Origin: Chara braunii
Lineage: Eukaryota > Streptophyta > Charophyceae > Charales > Characeae
Assembly: GCA_003427395.1 (NCBI GenBank)
Contig: BFEA01000190.1
Location: 1,367,315 to 1,398,623, forward strand
Direction: 5' to 3'
DNA: 31,309 bases
Part shown: one piece after another, positions 1 to 9,813 of the stretch
Numbering within the stretch: the stretch's first letter is position 1
How the letters are laid out: every line of letters begins with the position of its first letter
Position numbers and translations under genes: made by a program
Notes under the pieces: model-generated
What the model was told of the DNA's origin: nothing
The model's input: only the letters and a program-made list of their open reading frames with translations
The model's database searches: none

Positions 1-56
<56 letters not shown>

Positions 57-70
57 TGAATGAATGAATG
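1..70. repeat. (AG)n followed by (AATG)n microsatellites
   Basis: Twenty-five AG dinucleotides run from 1 to 50 and pass directly into about five AATG units (51-70). Seen directly. The window edge cuts the AG tract, so its true length is unknown. Confidence 0.98.
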
Positions 71-671
71 ATGGTGAGGAATTTGAGAAAGAGGATTAGG
101 GCGAGAGAGGAAGCGCTGAGCGAGCGTGAGTGAATACTATTACGCGGGCAAAAACAAAGGACCTTGCGCTAATCGATTCACCAATTCGCTTCAAGTTGCA
201 CTAAGCGTCGCTTCGGCGGCGCCTAGCGCTAATTACGAATCAGGGTTAGGCTTAGTGCGCCGGTTGTCGATCTACGTGCAGGATGAGTACACAGCGTGTG
301 CGAGATCTCTTGGACAAGTTGGGTAAGCTTCTCCACCATAGATTCTTCCCCATCGTGAGGGTGAAGATACATGGTGGGGGCCCGGTCAAAAGTCCGACAT
401 AACTTGCCCGTTTCCCACTGCATGGTGATAGGTGGGAAGTCAGCGGAAGGCCGGGCGAGAGGAGCGAGCAGTTAAGGAGGTGCCATCATAGCTTTATTGG
501 AGCATGAACAGGACGGAGCTGCTGAACAAAATGATCAGCTTGAATTGACCGACAATCACGAGTGGGCAGGCATCTACGCGAAGCAACAGAGACTTTGGGT
601 AATCTCTTTTCATTTTAAGAACTCTCTGGTTTCGTAAGGATTGATCAGCCTTATGAAGGCAAACCCCATAG
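71..671. other. Non-coding stretch upstream of LINE A ORF1
   Basis: No protein family is recognisable here. A 66-codon open frame (126-326) shows no motif. The stretch is richer in CpG than the AT-rich spacers further right, and lies directly before the first ORF1-like codons, so it could be the 5' untranslated leader of LINE A. That is inference: no boundary or target duplication was found. Confidence 0.4.
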
Positions 672-2200
672 GTGTGGTCCATGCAACGAAGGAGTAGTTT
701 TAAGTTTGACGTTCGAGGGTTAGGGGTAATTTTAATAGTAGTGGTGCTTTTTGTGTTGATAGCAAGAATGATGACTCCCGGTTCCACAACCCCTGTCCCT
801 TTGAAGCCGGAGGACAAAATTCGAATAAGGGAAATGTTAAAGACTGTTATTCAAACGACATTCTACCCGACGAATATGCTCATCGGGTGGTAGAGACGAG
901 CCAATATTTTGTTCGGGTGGCAGTGAACAAGGAGGTGTATCAGATCCAGGCAGAATGGCTCTGTGAACGTGCGGTGTCAATACACTTTGGAGATGATATG
1001 AGTTCAGTCCCAGTTAAAGTAAAAAAACAGTTAGTAAGGATATATGAAGAAGGTTGGGCAAAAGCCGGTGTGTTAAATGCTTCACCTAAACGGGGCATTT
1101 TTCGATAGGAGGGTCGCAATTTGGTCACATATGTGGCTAGCGCAAAGGGAATTGCAAAATGGATGCTGAGAAAGGGTGAAGATGTCATCGAAATGGATAA
1201 AAGAAAATATACAGTTACTTTCTGTCCGTGGATGACGGAGAACCAACTGTTTGAATGGAACGAAGCGATGAGCTTCCAATTCTTTGGGTTCGAATTATGC
1301 AAGTTATAATGTTTGTTTTGCCCCATCTGCGTGGGGTAGTGATGAAGGCCTTTGGGAGTATCTTGTGTACAACACCGGCCTTCAAGGACCCTATCTCCCC
1401 TGATTTATGGAATATTTGTTTTGACCTCACGCCATCAGCTAGGTTGAAGTATAAAAAATTGTTGGTGGTAGATATAGGGGAGGATGAATTTGCAGAGTTG
1501 GAGGCTGCCTGCCTTGACTCGCCTTGGTGCAATAGGTGTAGGCAATTCTTTCACACCGACTCTCATGCAAACTGCTCTCGAATCGCAAATCATAAGAAGG
1601 TTGTGGTTGGTGGAAAGGGAAAAGAGGCGGTGGAGGACGGACAGATGAAAGAGAAAGGGAAGGAGGAGGAGGACAAGGGTCAAAGAAAAAACGGTGAGGT
1701 GAAAGGAAAGGAGAAAGAAAGCGAGGGAAAGGATGAGGCGAAAGGAGGGAAGAATGGTCCTGCAAAGGGTGAGAAGGGGATAGGAGATGACAACCCCCCC
1801 CCCCCCCCCCCGCTCCCCCCCCTGCCCAGAACCAACGGCCTCAGAGGAATTTGCTGGAAAAAAGCAAATTAAAACAAAAGTGGAAAAAAAAAACAAGAAA
1901 GGAAAAAAGGGGCTTAAGAAGAAAGTAGAAGAGAAAGGAAACAACCCCCCCCCTTCCCCTGGAAAACCGCAGGACAAGGAGGATGAGAATTGAGGAGGCC
2001 AAGTCTGAGGAGGGAGACAAGGACAAGCAGGTGGAGAATGGACCCGAGAAGGTGGAAAAAGGTAAAGGGGACAATCACACAGACGAGGTAAGGGGAGGAA
2101 AGAGCTCAGACGGAAAAGGGATGAAGGGAGAAGAGGGGGAACAGAAGGTTGTTCAACAAAAAGAGGATATGAACATTAAACAAACCATGAAGGATAAATT
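672..2200 (+). pseudogene. LINE A ORF1 (nucleic-acid-binding protein), N-terminal and middle part, frameshifted
   Basis: This is a decayed ORF1 of a plant-like L1 retrotransposon; in the family, ORF1 binds the element RNA. It reads in three successive frames: about 672-885, 887-1309 (with a TAG at 1106-1108), and 1255-1872. The middle part, around the motif TFCPW, then ILWVRI, resembles the DUF4283/RRM-like domain of plant LINE ORF1. It is followed by a zinc knuckle with Cys at 1528, Cys at 1537, His at 1552 and Cys at 1573, giving CX2CX4HX6C. After the knuckle the protein becomes a long Lys/Glu/Gly-rich tail on an almost pure-purine strand (about 1600-2170), with C runs at about 1795-1812 and 1945-1953 where the frame changes. 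Near 2198 it runs into unrelated antisense sequence. The assignment rests on order of features and on similarity to LINE B ORF1. Confidence 0.7.
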
Positions 2201-2401
2201 TGATGACACACGTCGAACGGCTAACAATCTGGCGTGTAAACTTTGTGCCAGTCTTGTCTGAAGTGCACGCATCTTACCATAATTCTTTGAAAGTGAGGCC
2301 TTGTAAATCCTGGTCTGGAATCTGAAGACAAAACTCTCGACTGAAGTCCAAGGAATTTTGCCCCAGTAATCCGTTTGAACGTTTAAATACATTCTACTCA
2401 T
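2198..2401 (-). pseudogene. Group II intron reverse transcriptase/maturase, N-terminal (RVT_N) fragment
   Basis: The minus strand encodes 83 codons starting with ATG at 2401-2399. Residues about 12-68 match the N-terminal domain of group II intron-encoded proteins (RVT_N): a Trp-rich start (YWGKIPW at 12-18), then FRFQTRIYKAS (27-37), MRALQTRLAQS, and the hallmark LLAVRRVSSN (59-68). In the family this domain precedes the RT palm and helps bind intron RNA. The match stops at about 2198, just before the expected Gly-Val-Asp-Gly region, so the palm and maturase parts are missing. It lies antisense inside LINE A ORF1. Group II intron proteins are usually organellar or bacterial, so this may be a piece of organelle DNA moved to the nucleus. 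The start of the domain is intact; the 3' break is abrupt. Confidence 0.8.
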
Positions 2402-2610
2402 ATTTCAATTCACAAGTATTACATAAATCCTAAGTCTCCAATTAAGTGAGGCTTATTAGAGAATCCTCTTCCTATCCAACGTATATATAGCTTGGCTAAC
2501 CTACCTCTTTCTCTGGTGTCGATCAAGGCGCGTTAGCGGAATTTCCTAGTTTCGAAATCGGATATTATATTATGAAAGCTTTAGACGCAATCTAGTTGAC
2601 AACCTAGATC
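2402..2610 (-). other. Sequence upstream of the group II RT fragment, probably part of the same insert
   Basis: This stretch continues upstream of the RT fragment on the minus strand and has no ORF1 similarity. If the insert is a group II intron piece, it would correspond to intron RNA sequence (domains I-IV) before the encoded protein. I could not recognise a domain V hairpin or a GUGYG 5' end, so the intron identity of this part is inferred from position only. LINE A ORF1-like coding resumes near 2610. Confidence 0.35.
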
Positions 2611-3690
2611 CTGCGGCGCTGGGGTTTGCCCAGATGGGGGAGCACAGTTGTGGAGTTCAGTCCACATCTCCCCAAGGTAAGCCCAAGCCCGGTGGAGAGG
2701 TCTCCTTCCCAAAAAAGGACGAGGCTCTAGCCCTGGTGGAGGAGGAGGCCCCTAAAGAAGGGACTGGGGTGGGTCCACTATTTAATGCTAAGAATGTCAT
2801 CCTAAAAGAAGGATCGAAAGCTTCGAAGAAGAAGAAAAACAACCGTAAACTGTTGGACACCATATTGGATGAAAAGAAGGGAGGGGGCACACCAGGGAGG
2901 ATGAAAGTCCCAAGTAAAAGGAGTAGATTGGAGGACGGGTCCAATATGTATCGATCTCACTTCGAGAGATTTCCCCACATGAGGGAGAGAACAAAGAGGC
3001 CGGCCTAGTGGAGAAATAGAAAAGATATCAGGGGGAGACTTCAGCAAAGAAGGAAATCAGTTATGCAGAGCCAATGAAAACGCTGTCAAAGAAGGATAGG
3101 GCCAACAAAACTGTGAAAGAGGTTTTTGTACTGCTCATATAGGCTTGTCTGTCCTAACAACGAAAGCACAGGATAAAATCTTAGAACTCCCTTCCATTTT
3201 GGTGGTATGCCAACCATAAGAGGAGCAAACTGTCTTCCTAACCCAGTCCTTGGTGTTGAGGGGAATGGGTTCGGTCTCAGTTATGCAGGAGATGGGTCGG
3301 TATATGGTGGAGTCACGTGAAGGGGATAAAATATTGTTATATGTGACTTTTCTGAGTCTGTTATCCTTGGAAGTTTCACGAGACCAATGGCAACAACTGA
3401 ATATACATTGGCTTTCAGTAACTACTTTTTTTGCCTCTAACATTGATTTGCAAAGGGACATAAGAATGGGCTTCAACTTAAATGCACAGCATGTGGCAGA
3501 ATGGTTGAACCACACAGAAGCCAAAGATCATTTAAGTCAAAATCACCCTGCCCCCCAACAGGAGAGTGCAAATACCGGTAAAGGGAAACTCCCCAAGCTG
3601 GATTGCATACCAATGGAGGTCATCTCTCCGGATCCCCGCATCCAACTGATAAGCGACATTGACCATAATAATGATCTTGCCAAACAAGAT
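2610..3690 (+). pseudogene. LINE A ORF1 C-terminal tail and ORF1-ORF2 spacer, decayed
   Basis: A basic, low-complexity open frame (2634-3008; motif SKKKKNNRK) continues the charged tail of ORF1 after the antisense insert. Stops follow near 3008. A further 147-codon frame (3250-3693) leads without a gap into the endonuclease: its last codons overlap the first codons of the WNIKGLG motif in another frame. In plant L1 elements ORF1 and ORF2 lie close together on one RNA, so the frame at 3250-3693 could be either the end of ORF1 or the start of ORF2. No domain is recognised in it. Confidence 0.5.
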
Positions 3691-4481
3691 TAGAGTTATA
3701 AGTTGGAATATCAAAGGTTTAGGGGATACATCAAGAAAGTTCAAGAAAGAAAACCTAGTGGTATGACTCCACTCAAAGGACGTGCACATCGCATGTCTTC
3801 AGGAGACTAAATTAAACCTCGAAAAAATAGAAGAGGTAAAGCGGTGGTGGAAGGGGCCCCAGTTTTGTGCCCCTGCAGAACAAACGAGAGGGGGAGTTGC
3901 CATTTTGATTAATAAGGACTTAGACATTGAGGTAAATCGACTCCTTCGTTGATCCTAGAGGGCGGGTAGCATGGGTAAAAATCGTTTTAGATGACGAAGA
4001 CTGAGCTATTATGTCAGTGTATGCCCCAGTAGAATACAAAGAGAGAATAAAATTATTTGCCCCCCTTCCGTCGTGGATACCGGACGTTGAAAATTTCATT
4101 ATGGTTGGTGATTGGAATACAGTTTTCAACCCCGACCTTGATTCTTCGAACCCCACTCCTATCAGAGAGGATAGCAGGATGCTCACAACCTTGAAAAATG
4201 CGCAGAGCCTACATGATGTTTATAAAATCATGAATCTTGAAGACTGTGGGTACATGTGATATGGTCCGAGACCGTCGAACTCCACTCCGCAGCCTAAAAG
4301 AAGATTGGATTTCTTTCTGGCCAAAGGTGGTGTTTGGGACATATGCATTTGGTATGATACATGGATTGCGTCCCTCTCTGACCAAGCTCCGGAAGACATG
4401 AACATTATAGCTAAAACTCTGGTAGAGAAAGTGAATCCACCCTTCGGACTTCATGTCAATCACTTAAAGATAAAAAGTATT
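3686..4481 (+). pseudogene. LINE A ORF2: endonuclease/exonuclease/phosphatase domain, with stops and one frameshift
   Basis: This is the target-nicking endonuclease of a non-LTR retrotransposon. The motifs come in family order: ISWNIKGLG (from 3698), CLQETK, RGGVAIL, VYAPVE (4017), GDWN, LDFFLA and SDQAP. The catalytic Asn, Glu, Asp and Asn positions are kept, but the family SDH triad reads SDQ (CAA at 4383-4385), so the catalytic His is lost. There are in-frame TGA codons at 3764-3766, 4002-4004 and 4257-4259; the last sits where the family has the Trp of the (Y/F)TW motif. A one-base frame change occurs at about 3930-3950. The reading frame ends in a run of Lys codons made by the A tract at 4482; no RT follows on this strand. 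Confidence 0.88.
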
Positions 4482-4501
4482 AAAAAAAAAAAAAAAAAAA
4501 A
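4482..4501 (+). repeat. A20 run, likely poly-A tail of truncated LINE A
   Basis: Twenty consecutive A follow the endonuclease after an A-rich stretch. A tail at this place would mean that the LINE A copy ended inside ORF2, for example after premature polyadenylation. Internal A-tract expansion is the alternative. I saw no flanking target duplication. Confidence 0.6.
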
Positions 4502-4981
4502 CTACCAATTTTAGTGTTGCTGATAAGAGCAGACACCACTAACACCTGGGTAGAGACTCCATCTATTGGTGGGGAGCGTCACCTGCTGAAAACCGGGTCA
4601 AGCGTCCCTTTTACATAACCTTTGTTTCTTTATGAAAATATGTGGAGATAAAGACTGCCTCTTCAGCCAAAACAGGCCGCCAGATACAACTAATAGCTCT
4701 AGCAGAAAAATATCTCCTGGAAACAATCTAAAAAATAGGCCAACGATGGAGACAAATTTTCCTTGAGATTGTATCAGAAACCTCAGAGACCCAAAATATG
4801 TTGCATTCATATTTTATTAAGGATACCATTGCGAATCCAACATTGCTAATTCAGACAGGGAAAAAGGATCAGGAAAAAATTATGGAGACCTGAGTGTTGT
4901 TTCTGGAGGACACGAAAACCAGTTTTTGAAACTCAAGAGGAAGTCTCGTTTTAGATACATCCCTTGTTCTTCCTGCCCCGT
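4502..4981. other. Stretch between LINE A and LINE B, no gene
   Basis: It lies between the A20 run and the last codons of LINE B ORF2, which is read from the other strand. It may be the LINE B 3' untranslated region, or contain a remnant of the linker of another plus-strand LINE (a short open stretch with SETSETQN at about 4766). Neither reading is firm. Confidence 0.35.
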
Positions 4982-5466
4982 TCATTTCATTTCTCCCAGG
5001 CACCCTCCTTCATTTCCTCCCAGCCAATTTTGATTGAATTTTTTAATATATTTGATTATATCTTTTTTTTTATGGAGTTGTTGTATCTTTGATCGTACTA
5101 CTTCCCAGTGCGCTCTTATTTATGTTTGTACAAATTGAATAATTAGTTCAGCGAATTCCATACCTTCTAGTTTTACATCTTCTCTTTCATAAACACACCT
5201 CTTGTACCATAATGCCCATAGAATGACTTTTCAACCAAGTTCGAACAAATTTATCTGAAATTCTGAAAGTTGCATGTCCTGTGGTTCCCAGTGCCCTAGC
5301 AGGATGACTCTCCACTCCCATGATCAGTCTATTCCTGTCAGTTTTTTCCACACACTATCTCATTTTCTCCATAATAATACTGTTCCGGGACATTAGATGA
5401 ATATATGCTCTATTGTTTCTCTGATTTTCTTGCTAGGGTAACAGCTCTGCAGCCAACCCCCCCTTA

Positions 5467-5878
5467 GTCTGCATATGTCTAAAGGTTAACACTTCTATCT
5501 GCCGCTGGCCACACTACCCGTATACCGGCAGTTTGACGGTACCAAGTCCCATAGAACCGGAGCAAATGTGGCAATCTCCGACCGATCGCTGGATCAGCGC
5601 GCGTACGTGTCCCAGGCTAGTACACACGAAAATAGTGGTACCCCGTTGCGGTGTCCCATAGAACAAGTTGCGGCGTCAACATACCATTTCCGAACCTTGA
5701 TCTAGCCAACTATAACTTGTCTCGACGTTATATCTCAGCAATCCGTACTTGTCAATGTCAAACCCGGATCCCTCAGTCAGGCTCGCTGTAATTCTTACCA
5801 TACCGAAGCTGAACCTGATATAACCATCCGGGGTTCCCGTGCCTCGCGCCGTGTCGATACCGATCCAGTACCAAGTCT
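5467..5878. other. CpG-rich insert inside the LINE B zinc domain; unknown origin
   Basis: This stretch breaks the LINE B zf-RVT region and is clearly richer in GC and CpG than both flanks. Both edges carry the six bases agtctg (about 5465-5470 and 5873-5878), a possible short target duplication. On the minus strand one frame is open for about 67 codons from 5879, has one TGA (near 5678), then stays open for about 55 more codons (for example LFYGTPQRG and GTVKLPVYG). I do not recognise the protein. GC-rich sequence gives long open frames by chance, so coding is only a possibility. Confidence 0.5.
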
Positions 5879-6344
5879 GAAAATGATGCTGATAGACATG
5901 CTTTACACCATGGAAGAGCCAGACCCCTTTGTTCTAGATTGGTGTGATTGATGATCCAATCATTCGTTGAAAGACAACGATGAATTATTTGCCACTGTAA
6001 TGATGAAAACTTAGCAGGCCATTTTTTTAGTTGATTAAAATTTTTTATGTGTCTGATACTTTGTATATCTATGTTCAAATGTCTGGTCCATCGGTTCCTT
6101 ATTATAGCTGCCACATCTACCTTAGGTCTAAGTAGACGATATGTTGTTTTAACTGTTAGGGATTATAAAGTACGTGGTTTACTCCTTGTACCTGTCTGCC
6201 ATACCCATTCGTCTGGATCCAAGGGTAGTTCTGTAATAGGGCATTTCGGATGGAAGGCTCTCCATCCAGTGGTTACCGAGATAAAAATAACTCTGATTCT
6301 AAAGATTTCGTTGTATGGGAAGAACTCAACCTGGATATCAGGTG

Positions 6345-6529
6345 TCAAAATGAGCAGATGATTTGTTGTTATTTTGAACAAAGATAGTAGGGCTCCTTCC
6401 TCATGTCTCGTTTTGGCAGATGATATCGTTGTATTTTGACACTCACTAGCTTTGTTCAAAATGAGCAGATGATATCGTTGTATTTTGAAAAAAGTGTCAA
6501 AATGAGCAGATGATTTGTTGTTATTTTGA
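6345..6529. repeat. Four-copy minisatellite inside LINE B ORF2
   Basis: A 33-bp unit that begins TCAAAAT and ends ATTTTGA occurs at 6345-6377, 6456-6488 and 6497-6529, with a diverged copy at 6411-6439. The first and last copies are identical. The two ends of each unit are inverted repeats of each other. The surrounding minus-strand frame (6594-6163) stays open through all copies. Confidence 0.9.
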
Positions 6530-7449
6530 AACTTAACACCTTTTCTCAATTCTCTAACCCATGTCAAAGGGATGGAACTGGTTATGTGGTTCAAATTCTG
6601 GTCTAATTTGTGGGCGTAAGTAATTATTTTCTTGAGTTGATCTGAATTTTTTCATATTCTCTTTTGTAAATCCCAAATGTCTTTAATCCGTATGACCTTT
6701 TTTTTTACCCATTCGGACCAGGGAGGAGTGAAACTATTATACACGCAGCTGTTAACATCTGTAATCCATTTGTTACCAAATAGAGGTTGCCTTAAAATTT
6801 AAAGCGTTTGGGTTTAGGTTTGTTGGGTAGTGGTAGTTTCCTCCACACTTTCAGAAGAGACACCCATAGAGTATCCAGAGTAAGGTCTCTATGTGTAGCA
6901 CCTCTTTCCTCTTTATTTCTCAAATGTACGGAAAAACGAGGGATATGCCAAAATACGTTTTCTACCCAAGTAAGAGGGTGAATCTCAAGTGGTGCCTCTG
7001 GTGCTAATTTTCTAATTTGTTGTAGGGCTAAGGGTTGCCATGGCTTGTCTATACCAAAAATGAGGTCAATCATCCATTGAATGGACAAAGCTTGACATTG
7101 TTGGGTGGAGTCTAAAATTCCTAACCCTCCTCTGGACTTAGGTTGGATAAGGGTAGACTATGCCACTCTAGGAATTACCTTTTGAAGCTCATGATCTCCT
7201 CTCCAGAGGAATGTCGTCACTTGTTTTAAGATATGTTTGATTCCTGGTTTCTAATTGCCCAAATTGTTGATTTGTACCAAATTGATTCAAATACCACATT
7301 ATTTATAACCAGTGCTCTCCCTAAAAGAGAGGTATGCTGATTCTTACATTGATTCATCTTTTGGATTGCGGGTTTTGAAATTCATTCATCATTAGTTGTG
7401 GGTTTGCCAGTGGATGTCAATAATACACCTAATACTCACAGAGGGGCTT

Positions 7450-9813
7450 CTAATGGCAGTCATTGTACCCTGGTGATTCAGGTGGACGACCGTCATTTGA
7501 GTGGATCCACCATCCTTGCGTTTTACTTCCCCAATTGACTACCATATCTGAAAGGTCAGAAAATTTGTCTAAAAGAGTTTTTATTTCTTCCATATTTGTT
7601 TCTGAGGCCTCTATTATTATTGTAAGGTCGTCTGCGAACATTGAGGTTATTGGTATTGCCTCTTTCGAGATTCCTGAAATACTTAGTCGTTTGATATTAT
7701 GATTAGCTCTAAGGTTAGCACCCAGGGCTTCGATTACAATTACAAAAAGAAAAGGGGCTAAAGGGTCACCTTGCCTTACTGACCTCTGAAGGCGGATTTT
7801 AGGAAACAACAACCCGTCATTCACAAGAATACCTGTGGTGACATTTATATGTAGAATTTCAATCCATCTACGCATGTTGGGTCCAAAATTTAGTTTATGC
7901 AAACAAGCGTCTAGGAATCGCCAATCCACATGATCATAAGCCTTTTCAAAATCTATAAAAACAACTGCTGCATTTTGTTTGGTTTGTCGTGCAATTTTGA
8001 CAATTTCATTGATTAGAAGGATATTATCTTGTATGTGTCGATCTTTTATAAATCCGATTTGTGAGGGATGAATTATATCTGGCATTACTGGGATCATGCG
8101 ATTGGCTAGAGCTTTAGCAAGCAATTTGTATACTACTGTAAGTAGGGTAATTGGCTTATAATTCTTAATATTGGACTTATCCCCCTTTTTGTATAATAGG
8201 GTAATAATTCCTTAACTGACAAATTCTCCCATTAGCCCTGTTTCTCACACCTCATGGTAGTATTTCATCAGATCTGGTGACAGGATGGGCCACATGGCTT
8301 CCCAAAATTCTTTAGGCAGACTATCTACTCCCGGTGTTTTGTCTTTCTCCATCTGAATTAAGGTTGTTCAAATTTTTTCTTTAGTTATTGGTTTTTCAAG
8401 ATGTTCTCGTTGTTCATCAGTAATAGATTGGAATAGTGGTTCTAAGAAGAGAGTAGTAACTTGATCATCTTCTTGCATACAGGTAGGGTCTTTGGATCAT
8501 TTGAACAACTCTTTAAAGAAATCATAAGCAACTTTCAAACTTGTCGCGGAGGATGCGGGTGCCAAAGGATCCCTCTAAGCCTCGTGGTTATATAAATTAT
8601 GAATATAAGAGCGTTTGACTCGTAATTGGGCCATTGCAAAAAAGGATGTATCCATTTGTCCTTCTGTCTTGAATTTCATTAATTTGCCTCTGATTATCTG
8701 TCCCTGTCAGCGATGCTGTGCAAATGACAATAGTTGTTTCCTTAGCTCTTGTATATCAATATTTTTAATATTTTGTGAAGATCCCGGGTCCTGAGATTCA
8801 TAATTCAAAATTTGTTCTTGTATTTGTATTTCTTGCAAATGTTTATTCTTTGCTCGTAATTTTAAAAAATCATTACATTTTTTTGCAAGAAAGCTTAACC
8901 CGTTATTGAACCAAGAAATAAAGGAATCTTGTTTCTCTTCCGTTGAGTGCCAATATTCCCATACGTCTGCTAAGTATTTTTTGAAATTGTCATATATTAG
9001 CAAAGATGTATTTAGTTTATAGAATCTCTTCCCCTGATCCGGTTTCTTTTTGAAAGAGAGGAGTATTGAACACATTTTATGATATGCTCCAACCCATGGG
9101 CTTTTTGGAAAAATTGCTGCCTCTGTAAGCGTTCTTTCTAGATCCTCAGACATCAGAATTATATCTATTCTTGATCTGGATTGGAGATGGTTACCTTGAT
9201 TGCGTAACCATGTGAATACTCTTTCCCTCGGGAAGATTCTTCGATATGAGTAAAAAAGACATTCATTTTCACGTAAGGTTTGTATTATAATCTCATCTTC
9301 CTCTATATAAGGAGGGCATGGAGAAGAGGTCTTCAAACGATCTAGCCATCTATCCGGGGCTGCGTTGAAATCTCCTGCCATGACCAAGGGTATTCCTGCC
9401 GGGATATTTGTTCTTATATCTTAAAAGAATCTGATTCTTTCTTCGACTTCATTTGAACCATATACATTCATTACACATATAGTATCTGATACAATTTTGA
9501 AGATGGCAGATATCCATCTACCTTGCTCCTTATCTGATGCCCATTGAACAATTTGTGCTCTAGATTCCTGTGATACCCAAATTGCTACTACTGCTGACCC
9601 ACTTCTTGGAGAATATGCACTGATCTTAGTAAACGGCCAAACCATATTGCGGGCCCGAGTGTGAATTGGGGAATCTGTCAGATGAGTTTCTTGAATACAT
9701 ATTATGTCAGGCCATGACCTGCCACCCACTTCTTTTAATTGTTTTAATATAGACTTTCGTTTTTCTGTATCTGTCGTAGCTAGACCATTTACATTCAGAG
9801 ATCTGAGGTCCAA
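7450..9813 (-). pseudogene. LINE B ORF2: endonuclease plus reverse transcriptase, single frame with scattered stops
   Basis: One minus-strand frame from 9813 to about 7450 encodes the two catalytic domains. The endonuclease (about 9813-9050) shows SLNVNGL, IICIQETH, VYGSNEVEERIRFF, AGDFNAAPDRW and RSRIDIILM; a His near the SDH position is kept (GAYHKM). After a linker with QMDTSFFAMAQLRVKR, the RT begins near 8400: DKTPGVD, ITLLYKKGDKSN, FIDFEKAYDHVDW (motif A, about 7960-7925), RQGDPLAPFLF (motif B) and MFADDLTIII (motif C, Asp-Asp at 7627-7632). All three catalytic Asp are present. Stops in frame include TAA at 9421-9423 and TGA at 8707-8709, plus several between 8600 and 8210. It is therefore a recent-looking but dead element. 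The LNVNGL/QETH endonuclease differs from the WNIKGLG/QETK type in LINE A, so it is another lineage. Confidence 0.92.

Larger units (their letters stand above)
4982..7449 (-). pseudogene. LINE B ORF2, C-terminal third: post-RT region, zf-RVT-like zinc domain and tail, decayed and interrupted
   Basis: This continues LINE B ORF2 after the RT, with frame changes. Near 7200-7088 the family motif PKSRGGLGIL is present; a TAG replaces the Trp expected shortly before it (PRVA-stop-STLIQPK). At 7088-6792 a further open piece follows, then 6594-6163 (with a minisatellite) and 6114-5881 (SSLQWQIIHRCLSTND, typical of the start of zf-RVT). The zinc domain is then broken by a CpG-rich insert (about 5467-5878) and resumes with ETIEHIF-stop-CPGTVLLWRK at about 5400-5350. 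The tail contains VILWALWYKRCVYE and runs in one frame, with a few stops, to TGA at 4982-4984. In the family this region aids RNA binding and integration. No RNase H domain is visible. Confidence 0.8.

Noticed and set aside
672-893. Membrane protein (hydrophobic stretch VILIVVVLFVLIA)
   Set aside because: A short frame within decayed ORF1 with a frame change at its end; no signal or other membrane gene features.
1435-1977. Long minus-strand frame rich in Phe, Leu and Ser
   Set aside because: It is the complement of the purine-rich ORF1 tail and has only low-complexity content.
2541-2610. Bacterial-type promoter words (ttgaca, tatatt) near the group II RT fragment
   Set aside because: Spacing and orientation do not fit the fragment, and such words are expected by chance in AT-rich DNA.
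6345-6529. CRISPR-like array
   Set aside because: Spacers are of very unequal length (78 and 8 bases), copies are inside a LINE reading frame, and the context is eukaryotic.
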